64,000 nucleotides of DNA from Ramazzottius varieornatus (GCA_001949185.1 BDGG01000011.1:542454-606453); one strand, 5' to 3'. Counted from the first letter of the stretch, positions 22,746 to 35,069 are shown. Notes: generated from the sequence alone by a model not told the origin. A program made the numbers and translations.

Positions 22746-24041
22746 ACTCGGTCCCGGCTTGACCTCGGAAGTTTTACAGATTCCTAGAACTCAATCAGAT
22801 GACTTGAATGGTACTGATTGAAATGGACGTTTGTTGGTTGGAGCAGACGAACATGTAAATTTCCCGTGTTCGTGTCCCGACCATGACCATGTGTACAGCC
22901 CGACATTGTTCGAAGGCTGGATTCCCATACAGTGCCGAAAATTGATTTGACTTTGACATACCAAAGTTTAACAGACAATTAGATCACAAAAATTTCGCGC
23001 AATGCTCAGCGATCATCTAGTTAGCAACCCTTGTACACCGTATATATATCACTGGCTCACAACAATACCAAGAATAATTGAGCATGCCAAGATGACAGAC
23101 AAGTGCTGCAACGGCACGAAGAAGTTTGTGTGGCTTGGAAGGCCAACGCTAAGCTATTGCCGACACGACTGACTCAGCACTCGAGAATGTTTCTCTATAC
23201 CTGAGGAAGCCTACCTGGTCACATTCCAGGCGCATTTTTTCTCCATCAGCTGCAAAACAAAACACACCGTGACGAACGCAAGTTGAGCGTCCTTCACCTT
23301 AGCGAATTTCATCAAGCCTCAGTCAGGCTGCACTGATACACGAAACCACAACTTCTTTACCACCTGCAAGCTGGCCTGTAGACAGACCCACCGAACAATA
23401 CACCGGCTCTGAGACGGTAATCGGGCCTTCTTTTGCCTCAAATCGAAACTCGGATTTTGGGAGACCCACATGTCAATACTTGTCAGGTGACATAACAGCC
23501 TTGAAATAGTTTCTTCAGCCGCGACCACATTCCTCATGACAATGTTGTCGGTGCTCCTATTTCCATATTAATCACATAGTCAGTGGGCTCCTTTCGGGTC
23601 ATAAGCCTAATCACATGTCCTCAATTAGAAGATGGCAGACTTGCTGGTGCCAGTTCTAATTCGTGTACATGCTTCTTCGAGAATATTCTCTGTTTTATTA
23701 CGAGCCTATACGAGCGCGTGTACATGACTACTGGTTGCTGTGAAAGCGCGGCGGTTTCATTCTTCGTTACCGGTAATAAACAATGCGCCACGGAATTAGT
23801 TTGCAACCAGTTTTTCCGCATTTTTCTCTCAGAATATAATCTTCTTGTTTACGCAACAGACAGAAGATCACAATGTGCCATTGCGTCACCTGCTGTCATC
23901 AACAACCCTGGCATGCTAAGAGAATAAATGCGAAATTGGATTCATCGATCAACTTCAGCACAAGAAGAAACACTGTGCATTATTCTGGATCGCGACGATC
24001 GAGGTCTGCATAGATGCTAGTGCTTCTGCATTCCGCAATGT

Positions 24042-24240
24042 GGAGCCAGGCAAACAAACCCGACAAGACTGTTTTCCCAGATGGCGCACATCTAGATCTT
24101 CAGTGTTATGGGCTAAAGGCTCCAGTAAAAACCCATCTTGCCGTGTTTTCCCAAGTGGCGCACGTTTCCAGTGTCATCTGCGTAAAACGTGCGCGCCCTT
24201 GGGAAAACGATCAAGTAGAGTTCTTTTCCTGGAGCTCCCA
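24042..24240. repeat. Hairpin element family A, double
   Basis: Intergenic. Starts GCCAGGCAAACAAACCCGAC, ends near GGAGCTCCC. Confidence 0.85.
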
Positions 24241-25638
24241 TGCGGTCCAAAGCCGGTCCCCGGAGATGTAGGAGTGGCGCCCTCTGGGGCGTGGTTTCCT
24301 GTCGGCCATTCCCCAGCAGGTGGCGCTCGCGCTGTTTTTTGGGGCCTCAACGGGATTCGGAGCGGATGCCCGATGCTTATTCTGATCCTTAAGAACAGGC
24401 TGCGGGCTAACCTGAGCTTCATCTTGAAGCTTTCTTGAGATGGGAAATGTTTGCGCTTTATTAGTGAACTGAACGTCAGCGATTGAATTGTACTGTTGTG
24501 CATAATTGTAGCCTATTGTCACCTTCGCATCTTTTCACCCTGCAACAATCGTAAACATACAGTAGCATTCATCGAACACATTCGAAAAGCTGGTCAAACT
24601 GGAGCACCGATCTTTTCAAAAGCAATATCGCTAAGCACAGTGTTCTGTCGATAAGTTTCCAACTAGCTCCGATTGAAGGTGTATCGAATTGGGTAGGCGA
24701 TGGAAACACTTCTCCCTGCTGGAATTTCAACATGCAAATTCAACTTTAAAGTTGAAGATGGAATCAGTTTTCTCGCGCTCGATTTTCCGATCAAGACGAG
24801 ATCCCACTTTCTGGCGTTGATTAGTCAAAGCGGCGATCGTTAAACTATTACTGTACCTGTCATGTTTCTCATGCCGTAAATCGCGCTCTTCGATCTTTTT
24901 CGGAGATTTATCCATGCAGACACATCGAAACACTGCGTCGCTAAACTCACTGAACAAGTACGACTGTGGGGATCTCTGCAGGCTTGGCCCGAATATTTAT
25001 TTGCTGAATCGTCCTCGATTTTTTTGGCGACTTTTTCTGAGGCATCGAATTCTTGAGTTGTACAGGCCGACCGAACGAATCCTATGAGTTACTATTTTGA
25101 TAGGTGTTGAGGTTTTGATTGTTGCTCTGAAGGTTAGACTCTCACAACCAGCCTTCGAGCAGCTCTCAAAATTTCACGTCCTAGCGCACAGCAGTTTTCG
25201 CACCATTGCGATTGGCTTATCTGTTGCTGCTGAAGTCCGAAAATAAGCCTGTCGCACCCGGGAGTATATTGTTTGTCATAGCTCTTCTGGCGGATATGAA
25301 TACAACGGACGTTGTTGAAGTTGACCCTCTCAGTTTATGCAATTGTTGTCATGCCTGAAGGAACGTACAAGCGACAAAGAAAGTACAGTAAGTTCCTGTT
25401 CGCGAATTTAGCCAATTGCTGTATTCTGCAGTTCCTGCACAGTACTTAACTGTGCTACAAAGTTCAACTTAACACTCTGCCGTAAACAACAAATTTGTTT
25501 TCCATCTGATGTGTCAGAGGCAAGAACTTCATCATCTTCAACTGGTAGCTTTTCGTAGATCTAATCAGTCACTTCCTCGTTCAGAACTTCATTGGCGACC
25601 TCGAACGTGTATTCATGTTTCTCTGCCCAAATCTCACC

Positions 25639-26200
25639 ATGCATTCGCCGATTGTTGCTTTGTTGATTGGAACGATCCTGTGCGCCGTAAGCGTTAATTC
25701 TCCCACCAGCAAAAGGGAGGGCCGGCAAAAAATCTCGGAAAGAGTGTTGCCCCAAGTGGCGCAATTCTCAATGTTATTGGTTCGAAATGTGCGCCTTTCA
25801 TGTTAACGATCATCCGGAAATTGTTTGCCGGCCTTCAAATCAATCTATAGGTTGTTTTCGAGAATTCTAGTGCTGAATGTGGTTATTCTGAACTCCACCA
25901 TATGTTGTGCAGGGTGGTTGCGTACCAGGAGCCAACGGAACAAATGGCATTCCAGCTGGAGCGCCGTCCGGTCCCAGTCTGAAGCAAGCTGGAAACGAAT
26001 TCAACGCGGGTATTCAGTCTATCGGGAACGCAGGAGCTACAGTTGTAAAGACCGGTGCCGAAAAGGTTGCCAATGCGGTTCGACCTGTCGTCCAGCCCAT
26101 CATCGCAGTGGGTAGCGCTGTTGGCCAGGCGGGAAAGGGCATTGCTCAAGCTGGTGCGCAAGGCATCCAGCAGATCGGTCAAGCTCTCCATGGTCAGTGA
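25639..26200 (+). CDS. Secreted 11-residue-repeat protein A
   Basis: Two exons: 25639-25686 encodes exactly the signal peptide MHSPIVALLIGTILCA; 25913-26200 encodes the mature chain, 111 aa in total, phase 0. After a short Gly/Pro/Asn-rich head, the sequence falls into 11-residue units such as SIGNAGATVVK, TGAEKVANAVR, AVGQAGKGIAQ and AGAQGIQQIGQ. The period is that of 11/3 amphipathic helices seen in LEA-type and apolipoprotein-like proteins, but here Gly- and Ala-rich. No family is recognised. It is tandem with paralogue B. The single intron holds a hairpin element. Confidence 0.8.
25715..25838. repeat. Hairpin element family A, single, GGCCGGC-ended
   Basis: Ends GGAGGGCCGGCAAAAAATCT and TTGTTTGCCGGCCTTC. 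Intron of repeat protein A. Confidence 0.82.
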
Positions 26201-26762
26201 GCTATTGGGACCTCAAAGAAACTTCTTGCTGTAATGGGTTCATTTTGCTGGCTGTTTTGGATGTGCGAGTTCGTAATCTTGATTCAGAAAAATTCAGAAA
26301 CGACTGACGAAGTTACGTAAGATATATTTCAGGATATTCAGTGTATTAGGGTCTTTCCTGCTGAAAGTTGCTCAAGTGTGTTGAAAGATCGAAACTGGTT
26401 TTTTTACCATCATTACTGCTGACGGAATGTATTCTGGCTAGATAAGTCAACAAATAATATGAATCACGGTCGTTTGTGTCAAAATAAGGATGGTTTTGTA
26501 ACGTCAAGTTCGGAGGCTCCTGCAGTAGGTTTTATTTGAAGGCTACCGTCAAATTACTTAACCGCCCTCAGACATTCTGTAGTGCCGGTGGTTCACTTCC
26601 TGTTGGAGTTTGTTTTTTTCTTGTTTCTGCCAGTTAAATCAGCTCGCTCCCTGGAAATCGACACCCTTCCGCATTGCTGTTGAATTAAGTCTTTCCAACT
26701 ACGGCAAACCTCTTTTGCGAGCCTCGGAATACATTTTGAATTCCAGTTTTACCGTTTCCGTC

Positions 26763-27334
26763 ATGACGTTACTTTCTTGCCTGACGTTTGTCGTCTTGCT
26801 GTCTGTCCTGGTAAGTAAACTCAAGGAACGAAATGGGACCCATCCGATCTAACTCGACAAATTCGTTCTCCCAAGCGGCGCCCGGCTCCTACCAGGAACA
26901 CGAAAACCGTGCGCCACTTGGGAAAATGATCTTGTCCAGTTTGTTTGCTGAGCTCCAGAATATCTTCAGAAACAGTTCGAGATGAGGTTTTCCGCTTTTG
27001 AATTTGACTGGACCGCATGCGCGCTTTCCTATTCGTCCAGGTTTCGACTACTGGAGGTCAGACGTTTCATGGAGCCGGACAGGAATTTCGCGCTGGACTG
27101 GGGCAGATCGGCCACGCTGGAGTTCAAGCTGCTGGCGCCGTCGCACGACCGTTCGTAGAGGCCGGACGCGCAATCGCCCAACCTATCTATCAAGCGGGCC
27201 AGATCGTCGCTCAGCCCTTCATCTACGCTGGACAAAGAGTGAGCCAGGTTGGCCATGCCGTTGGAAACGCGGGCCGTGGAGTTGTTGGGGCTTTCGGACA
27301 AGGCGGACGTGAAATTTACCAAGCTGTAGGCTAG
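26763..27334 (+). CDS. Secreted 11-residue-repeat protein B
   Basis: Two exons: 26763-26810 encodes the signal peptide MTLLSCLTFVVLLSVL; 27041-27334 encodes the mature chain, 113 aa in total. Same intron position and phase as protein A. The mature chain contains consecutive 11-mers AGRAIAQPIYQ, AGQIVAQPFIY, AGQRVSQVGHA, VGNAGRGVVGA. Clearly a tandem paralogue of A. Function unknown; a surface-active or membrane-binding amphipathic helix is an inference from the repeat. Its intron also carries a hairpin element, of a different end type from that in A. Confidence 0.8.
26843..26957. repeat. Hairpin element family A, single
   Basis: Core CCCAAGCGGCGC/GTGCGCCACTTGGG; right end TTTGTTTGCTGAGCTCC. 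Intron of repeat protein B. Confidence 0.85.
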
Positions 27335-27640
27335 CCAGAAGTCCTCCACCTTCTGTCAACTTCTATTGTTCCTTTAGGAGAGACTGATGACAGTTTTATT
27401 CCGACAATACTCTGCGATCCCACAACTAGCCTCTGCAGATCGTTTCTTATTAGGCATGAGATGATTATGTAAGGGAAACGAACCTGATTATAATAAATCT
27501 AAAAAATTGGCTGTACAGAAACAAGTTAAATGAAAGTGGCTGCAAACTGTAACTGTCCTGGGTAAAATTAGAGACTGATCACAGAGTAAACATTCGAAGC
27601 GCAAGCGAAGCTAGAGCTGAAGCTACCTAAGACTTTCGCA
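27335..27640. other. Convergent 3' region
   Basis: 3' flanks of repeat protein B (plus) and POLDIP2 (minus). An AATAAA is present on the plus strand near 27492, usable by protein B. Confidence 0.4.
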
Positions 27641-29272
27641 TCATGTGACTGTGTAGGTTGTCGATTCGTCGTCTTTACTCTCGAGAGAGAACGGCGGAAT
27701 TTTTACATCCACTGAGCTTCCATCGTCCTTCTCGAACCGGAAAGTCCTATGTAAAAGACCAGAACCGGTCAAAAGCAGTCCGGTCGAAAACTTTTCTGAT
27801 GGAGAAAAGACAATACCTACCCCCACATATGACCGGAAGGTGCTTGAAGACTGACATGCGAGCTGTACTGGAATGCGGGAAGTGACTTTGATAGGACAGG
27901 TTCTTGCCCTACCACGCCACGTCCCCGAACCGTTTCTAATGTCCCTGACAGAGAGAATATCCTCCAATGCCGCTCACGCAGCTGCAGTACTTGTTCGCCG
28001 AGATTCTCTAGCCGTATGCAGTACCTTGAAAAGAAACCAGGAGTGTCCTTTCATCACTGTCGGGACGTCAGCAAACCAACTGAACATGATCGCTTTCCAA
28101 GCGGCGCAGACTTGTAGACAATAATAATGAGAAAGTGCGTCACTCAAAAAAACCGGTCATGTGTACCAAATATATTTCGTTTACCTCCACCAGTAGATAC
28201 TTTGACTTCCACCCTGCCCTGAATCCTTTTTACAGCCCATGTAGAAAGGGATGACTGTCACGCGGATATTCTCCGTGGTTTCGCGGTGGACATCGGACAA
28301 TTCTAGCCACGGGTGGTTACGGTCCTGCCAAGCCAGTAGCGTTTCCTTCCCTTCAAACTGGCCTTTTGTAGCATCAAAATGGAGAAACTTGTCGAAGAGC
28401 TCGTGAAAGATCGGACTCCTTTCCACACTGACGTATGGCAGAACATCTTCGTGCGAGATATAATCCAGACTGGCAAACCAACAAGAAAATACATTTATTT
28501 CCGATATAGACCGTAACTCCGTACTGTACTGTGTGCCACTGCACCATTCACGACTTACTGATTTACGCATGACGTCATGGTGAAGCTCGACCAAACTAAC
28601 ATTTCGACCAAGCCCCAACGCCAAAACACCTGACGCTATGCGCCGAGACAGACCAACTCGTTAATCACCAATCAACCAACTTACCCGGGTATTGCGTACA
28701 ATGAACGACTCGTTTCCGACTGATGTCCCAAGAACGTCACCGACTCTGTCTGCGCTCGAACGTACGGACAATCCCGCGAGTCGATCAACACCTGGTAATA
28801 TGGCACCGTCCTTCCTTTGACATCTCTGCCGGTTCCAATATTATGAAATTGAGGAGAACTTTCTGTTGACGACGAGGAAGCCGTCGTGGATTTCTCACTG
28901 CTTGCCTCGGTAACGGGCTTGATTACATCTTTGCGGTTAACCAAATCGCGATCGAAGACTCGTGCCAGCCAAGGGAACAGTATGACACCTGCGCAGCGGA
29001 ATCGTGAGCTTGGAATGAAGAATTAAAGGAAAGGGATACTAACCGCGGTAGCCGAAGATACGATGAAGAAACAGCTGGCCAGTGGCATATTTTCCTATCT
29101 TTGGCTCTTCGAACTTGCCCACTTCCGCTAGTTTGACCGCGGAGCTGTTTGGTCTGCAAGGAGCACCCACTGGCTGGTATACTCTTCGGTGAAGGGAGGA
29201 GTATGGAGAGGCTGGAGGCTGGTATGCGAAGATGGAACGCACAGGAGAGATGCGAGCAACGCAAGCCGCCAT
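27641..29272 (-). CDS. POLDIP2: Polymerase delta-interacting protein 2
   Basis: Mitochondrial/nuclear protein with an N-terminal YccV-like domain and a C-terminal ApaG domain. Exons: 29044-29272, 28685-28988, 28185-28469, 27821-28024, 27641-27746; 375 aa, near the usual ~370. The start MAACVARISPVRS resembles the family's mitochondrial presequence. Conserved blocks: GKYATGQLFLHRIFGYRG, YYQVLIDSRDCPYV, LDYISHEDVLPYV, NHPWLELSDVHRETTENIRV, YWWRYCIRLEN, HWRIFSLSGTLETVRGRGVV, IPPFSLESKDD. An upstream in-phase exon ending near 29762 could add a 5' coding or leader segment. A degenerate hairpin element sits in the fourth intron. Divergently arranged with the LysM gene, with the 5' ends within about 600 bp, so a shared promoter region is likely. 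Confidence 0.95.
28072..28178. repeat. Hairpin element family A, degenerate
   Basis: Core TTCCAAGCGGCGCAG ... GTGCGTCACTC; POLDIP2 intron 4. Confidence 0.6.
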
Positions 29273-29856
29273 CGTCCTCGGTTGATTGACTGGTATCCCG
29301 GTTTGATCCGAAACTGTCCTGCCGTCTTTTCCAAGGATGGCACCGTCTTCCGACGATATCTCAGCGGTATCTATAAACAAAGAACGAGTAATATGGTTCA
29401 GCAGTCTGATGGACTGACCAGAAGATGATTTCGCTGCAGCAAAAACGTCCGAGAAGATTCTGATGAATCTGATTCAGAAAGAAAATTAATAAATGTTTCC
29501 TGTTTTGGTTCGCAGAGTACGAACTGCGAAGCCGCGCAGTTACTGCTCGGATGTAGTTCGCTCGTACGATGCCATATTCCCGTGCCGAAGCTTACGTCCA
29601 GCGAACCCGTATCCACGTACACCCGCAGTCCCGCACACCTCTTTCGGTGGTACACCGATACAGAGATACAGTTTTATTTGCCAAAAAATAAAAAATTCAT
29701 CCGCATTCTCGATTCTTCTCGTCAGCTGTTTCTCTTCCGCACTTACTTCCACGTTACCTAACACGGAATAAGCTTCTTTGACGGAATGGTTTGTAGATCT
29801 GAAGCCCGGACGCAGCTGACGGAGGAGAGTTCCTGAGCGCGCAGCGAATAAGGAAG

Positions 29857-31145
29857 ATGCTGCCCGTGAACACTTCACGCTCCAAATCTGCATCGTGGAA
29901 GAGGAAAGACAGCGACGAAGTGGTCATTCCTTTGCTGGACAACGACCTCTACCACACTAGTGACGACTTCGATGACGTTCCTTTGAGTGACGTTCCTGCT
30001 TCTCGATCTACACGTTCCTTTCAACACCATGAAGCGGCCAGCCGGATGCAAGCCACCACTAGTCGTGGTCTCAGTCCCACTTCTGCCGACCCTTCCTTCA
30101 ATTCCTTCGAGATGCGCTCGCGCGTTCGCCGTCCGGATGAAGTCCCGAGCAACCAGCTCAATTCTTCGTTTGTCCTCGTGGACGTTCCCATCGAGCCCGG
30201 GGATACTCTTCCCAGCTTTGCCATCAAGTACCACGTCACGGTAATGTTGAGTGTATTCTGCGTGATTCAATCAGGAAATTCAATCAACCTGTGGCCAGTC
30301 CTGGCACGGCCTTGTTGCGGGTCTGGACGTGTCCCTCAAGTCCGTGCCCGCGCTTTCGCTTCCGTTTTTGGGCGAATTTGTTCGTGGTTCTTTCTGGTTT
30401 TTGAGGGGTCCTTTTCTGATTGCAGACAAGTGAGCTGAAGCGTCTCAATAATATGTTTCAGGTATCGATATCTGTAAAGAGTGAGACTTGTAGGATAAAA
30501 CGAGTGACTATTTCTTTCTTCTTGCAGGATCAAGATTTTTACGGTTACACACAACTGAAAGTTCCTATCCATAAGTACAGTCGCCTCTACGAAGACGTCC
30601 AACGCCGAAGCAACATACCCGGAATATCAAGGCAAGACTCTAACGTCGGCGAAAGCACCTTGGTGGACCTGTCGGCGCGAGTACCCAGCTCGTACCACGA
30701 GGCCGGCCCCGCCGACAGTGCTGGCATGGACCTGGACGAGGTGACAGTTACATTACCCTGGAGTCACACTAACCGCAGCTTGCCTTCGCAGTCGCGAGAA
30801 GCCAAATTGTTTTTACAGAACATGGACCGCGACCTCCAGCGCCTGACACAAGCTGCTCTCGACCGACGACCATCTTCCCTCAACGGAATAGAGGTTCGCG
30901 TTAGTAACGGACGAGTTCAGCCGCTGGAAGATGGCTTAGGCTGTGATGGCGCCGACTGGGGTATTCCTTTCAAAGGCCTTCTTTGTATGTTGTTGTGTCT
31001 AACGGTTGTCCTTCCTGGTGCTTTTTTGATCTACAAGCTGTACTGTATGCACCATCCTGACGCTTGTCCGCCTTCTGATGGCCATTCTGTGATAAATTCT
31101 CACACCAACGCCACCACCTTGATGGCAGCCAACCACGAACGCTGA
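29857..31145 (+). CDS. LysM and single-TM protein (LYSMD3/4-like)
   Basis: Three exons: 29857-30240, 30426-30461, 30528-31145; 345 aa. A Ser/Asp-rich N-terminal region is followed by a LysM domain at about 111-155 (PIEPGDTLPSFAIKYHVT, ELKRLNNMF, QLKVPIHKY). A single hydrophobic segment, GLLCMLLCLTVVLPGAFLIY, is at about 290-309, with a short tail. This layout matches animal LYSMD3/LYSMD4 membrane proteins. The exon of only 36 nt lies inside the LysM domain. One of the few multi-exon genes here with no hairpin element. Confidence 0.9.
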
Positions 31146-31722
31146 GTCCTTTCTTAATCTTCAGAATGAATTTCCAAATTTCTTTATTTTCTTTATGGAT
31201 GTCGCGAATAGTTCTCCAGTGCAGCGACGGGTGTTTTTCGTGATGCCAAAATATGAGATCTTCTGTTCAGAATTTATCCCTGCAGGCTGCGATGTACTTA
31301 CTGCCACATCTAATTTCTTTTTTACATTTGAATGGCTCAAAGTTTTCTCAATGCCAAGTGGAACGGCTGGATTGAACTCGGTAACGCGAAGTTTATTTGT
31401 GATAGCGATCTGGTACTTGAAACGTAATTACGTAAACGGCAACAAAAATAACTGGAATCACGGAAGAAACTGCTAACCAGTAGAAAACAGTAGAAAGGAT
31501 TGCCAGGATACTCGAAGATACATTTTTCTTGTGGGATAATTATGATAAAAACGGGAGGCCGGCAAACGAAACATACAAGATTGCTATCTTGAGTGGCGCA
31601 GGCTTCCAGCCAGCAGCAATGAGGGCGTGCGCCACTTCACATAACGATCGCGTACGTTTCGTTTGCCGACCTCCCAGATGAACCGAAATTTGCAACAAGG
31701 GTAACAGGTAGGAACAAGACAC
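31146..31722. other. Intergenic with a hairpin element
   Basis: 3' flank of the LysM gene and of Ly6-like cassette 1; contains the well-preserved element at 31553-31675. No gene. Confidence 0.5.
31553..31675. repeat. Hairpin element family A, single, GTTTCG end subtype
   Basis: Nearly full-length inverted repeat with ends GGGAGGCCGGCAAACGAAAC and GTTTCGTTTGCCGACCTCCC. Intergenic. Confidence 0.92.
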
Positions 31723-32525
31723 TTAAAGCTTTGCGAAGAAGTAAAGCATCACCAGAGAAAAGCTCAAGGTCCAAGGACTGAGCCAGTTGGCCGAGGCTGC
31801 ACCATATCGTCCATCGTAGCCATACTGTGTTCCGTACGGCGTGCCGACGGTTCCAACGACTCCGCCGTACTGATTGCTCTGAATTCCATACTGGCTCTGC
31901 GGATAGTTGGATCCATAAGTACCCGGGTTGGACTGTGGTCCGTAGGCCGTGTTCGGGTACTGCTGCCCGCTACCGTAATAACCAGACTGGTAAGTATTTT
32001 GTCCATATACCGCGTTGGGGTTGTACTGGTTGTACCCAGGTTGACCGTAGAGATTGTTGGGACTATTGGTGCCGTACTGGTTGGGAAGGTATCCAGGCTG
32101 TTGTTGTTGGTTGTAATTACTGTACGTGTTGCCGACACCCGAGCTGGGATAAAAGCCCGTGCCGGTGTTGGACCCGATGGCATTGTTCTGACCGGTCAGA
32201 GGGTTGATCACTTGATCGGGGCGACGAGAATTGCAAGAGTCCGATCTGGAAAAGCAAGCAACAGTGCGTGATAATTTTCGTCATTTTTTTCTACGTGGGT
32301 TATTGTTGAAATTCACACAGTACCTGCAGTTGCAAACGGTGGCGCGTGTTGAAGTACCCGGAAGCGTGACGATCTGGCAGTCTTCATCGCCTACGCTGTA
32401 CACACCAGGATAGCGACCACAGCCTCGTTGTACTTGTAGTCCAGTATTGGCCATGTAAGGATTACCGTAGGGAATGCTTCCCGAAACGCCGAATTGTCCT
32501 TGTTGCTGCTGTGTGTTGTACACAC
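31723..32525 (-). CDS. Ly6-like locus, cassette 1 (distal): prion-like, GPI-type tail
   Basis: Exons 32324-32525 and 31723-32245, entering in phase 1. Encodes RGCGRYPGVYSVGDEDCQIV and ATVCNCRSDSCNSRRPDQ, the second half of a Ly6/three-finger-like cysteine set, then a Tyr/Asn/Gln/Gly-rich prion-like stretch of about 110 residues and a hydrophobic C-terminus (LSPWTLSFSLVMLYFFAKL) typical of GPI attachment signals. No start or signal peptide lies between it and cassette 2. Joined to the shared 5' exons at 36230-36669 it gives 355 aa. Family membership is inferred from Cys spacing only. Confidence 0.72.
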
Positions 32526-32897
32526 CTGCGAAGAATTGAAAGCAAAAACTAGTCAAAACACGGTAGACAACAGTCAACCATTCGTCAGCTGAGAACTGTT
32601 GGGGATAATATTTGGGTGGTACGTCTGTGCGCCTCTCAAGTTTTGGTACCTGTTTTGAGCGCAAAAATTGTTTCCACTGTTGATTTTACTGTATACGAAA
32701 GTTCCGACAAGAAAAGCCACAACGGAGTATCAGGGTCAATTAAGAAACCACGACAAACTGAGAAACGGCAGATCCGCCGACATTTGGTTCACGCTTGAGA
32801 AAGGGAAAAAGACTGGAAGGAAATTAGAGATCGTTGACTACGTTGTCAGAAGAGCAGCCGCTTGCAGAAATGCGAAACAGACCATAATGCTGAAGAT

Positions 32898-34030
32898 TCA
32901 GAAAGACAGTAAGGAATAAACAATAACGACAAAAAGATGGAGCATCCTCATCGAAACTTGTCCAGTGGCGCCACCATTCACGCCGTAGTTGGCTTCTCGC
33001 GACATGACAAAGTACTCCACCACTTCCGGTCCTTTTGCTCCAGTCCCTGTGAGGTTGTTCCTCAAATCGTAGTTATTACTGGCCAACACCGGCTTGGTCC
33101 CATCATAGCCCGCACCGGCGTTTTTGATGGCGTTCGAGTTAAACCCACTATTTGGATTCCCGCGGAAACCAACTTGTCCGCCTGGTGAATTTATGTTTCC
33201 ATTATACGGTCGATTTCCCGGATCGTTCATCGGTCCTTGAAAGCCTCCCGCGTTCGTAAAGCCTCCTGTTTGCATGTTCTGACCGTAGTTTGCCGGATAG
33301 AAGCCCGTGTTGGGTGGTCGGTTGTTTTGGTTGTACAAACTTGGGTCAGGTCCATACGCCGTACTTTGTATGTTCTGAGTAGCAAAGTTGGGGTTTGCGG
33401 GATAATACTGGGGTGACCGGTCACCGTACACGAAGTTACTGGGTGCTTGTTGTGGCAAGAAGGGAGTGTTTATCGGTGACTGTTGGTTGTTCATGAGGTA
33501 ATTCTCGTTACCGTAACCGCTACCGTAGTACATGACGGGTGGCGGGTTTCCTGCGTACGATGTGGGCTGTAGGGGATACGGGTGAGGTCTGTGCGGCACG
33601 TAACCGTCCCTGTCAGCTGAATGCGGACTACCGTAGCCAACGGCAGAAGTTTCGCGGTTCATCCCCGGGTACGGGCTGCCCGAGCCATAAGGGGAAAGAG
33701 AGCGTGAGGTACCCGACATGGCGGTCCAAGGTGTGGTGATGGATGAAGAGAAGCCAGCGGAGGGAAGTTGGTCGGGACGCTTGTTGTTACATTCGGTGGA
33801 TCGGCACTGGCAAATGGTGGCGCGTGTCTGGGTGGCACTACCGGACAAAGCGGCCACTGAAGGCGGGAGGCTGACGGTCAACACCTTGCACTCTTCCTGA
33901 CCGAGGTCGCCGGGCTTGACGTAGGGAGCGGGACCACAACCGCGGAAGACGGTTTGGCCTTGGTGGGGCAAAGCGACAGGCACATCGGGAGAAAGGTTTT
34001 GGGGGAACGTGAGTTTGCTATTTACGATAC
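32898..34030 (-). CDS. Ly6-like locus, cassette 2 (proximal): long Asn/Gly/Pro-rich form
   Basis: One exon entering in phase 1, like cassette 1. Begins IVNSKLTFPQNL, then RGCGPAPYVKPGDLGQEECK and RATICQCRSTECNNKRPDQ, parallel to cassette 1, followed by about 250 residues rich in Asn, Gly, Pro and Tyr and a hydrophobic C-terminal LHLFVVIVYSLLSF that looks like a GPI signal. With the shared 5' exons: 491 aa. Cassettes 1 and 2 share the two Cys blocks and the RPDQ junction; the low-complexity arms differ. Confidence 0.75.
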
Positions 34031-34100
34031 CTAAAACACAGAGAAGAAATAAGGCCAAACTGCTTGATGAAATTTCTTTCCTTGAAACTTCAGAAATGTT

Positions 34101-34224
34101 TGGCAGGCCGGCCAACGAAACGTAGAGGATCGTTATATCAGGTGGCGCAGACTTCCAGCCAGCTGCAATGAGAGTATGCGCCACTTGAGGTACCGATCTG
34201 ATGCGTTTCGTTTGGTACCCTCCC
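34101..34224. repeat. Hairpin element family A, single, GTTTCG end subtype
   Basis: Ends GGCCGGCCAACGAAACG and CGTTTCGTTTGGTACCCTCC; in the long intron of the Ly6-like locus. Confidence 0.88.
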
Positions 34225-35069
34225 AGTGTTTTGGTTTTGTCATTCGGATTAGTTTTGCCAGTTGGGCCTTATTTCTCTCCACGTTACGGACAACACATGT
34301 ACAATACAAACATACCAATGAGCAGAAAGTCAGATAAACAGATAAAAAATCTGCACCAGTTCATTGGCACTTTCCAAATTCTTTTGCGTAACACTCACAA
34401 GGAAGAAAATCAAAGTGAGCAATTAAGGGAGTTAGAGTAATTTGCTCTGTAACGGAGCCTCTTCAGTATAAGTGCCAATGTTACATCACATGAACTTGCA
34501 TCAAAGTCTTCATTGATCAATGTCAATTGAGGTTTGTCGACTCTGATGTTGGCAGAAACCACAAGGCTCTTCACTGTCGAGTTTGTCCCCTGATGCAGAT
34601 CTCAGCGACATGAATGATCGACCCTCTTTAGTGTTTATGGTTTCTCTTCCAATTGAGCAAACATTGACGGATCAAGATGGCGTGTGACATTCGGCACCAA
34701 GAGCAACTTTGGGTTTCTGAACAGGGAAGTTAATGTTTGCCGGTGGGACATTACATGACGATTGACCAACATCAGCATTTCCCTCTGATGTATTCATTAT
34801 CGGGTCTGTCAATGACAGGTGCTGAGAATCGGCAGAATGCTGCTGTTAGCAAAGATTATCACACTTTAGAAGGACAAATAAATAATCTTGCACTATTGTT
34901 CAAAAATTCGCCGACTCGCATTCTCATCTGTTTTTGTGTTCAAACGATAACACCCTGGCGAACCCTTAAGATTTAGGGGAAAGTGGTTCTCGAAGCCTTC
35001 ATGGAGTAAAAATAACAAAAACAAAGAAGAAAAACTCAAGAATCCATTTGGAACCGAGGCATAGGAACT

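Larger units (their letters stand above)
21199..25638. other. 4.4-kb region without recognised genes
   Basis: Upstream of the four-TM locus and of the 11-mer-repeat genes. Contains two double hairpin elements (22.6 and 24.1 kb). Several stop-free stretches occur but none shows splice-supported or family-like coding. Confidence 0.4.

Noticed and set aside
29540-29893. In-phase 5' exon extending POLDIP2
   Set aside because: Splice phase fits, but the internal ATG at 29270-29272 starts a presequence-like segment matching the family start; kept only as a possible leader.
32616-32798. Possible private start exon for Ly6-like cassette 1
   Set aside because: A hydrophobic stretch (VVAFLVGTF) exists on the minus strand but has no ATG and is preceded by a stop.
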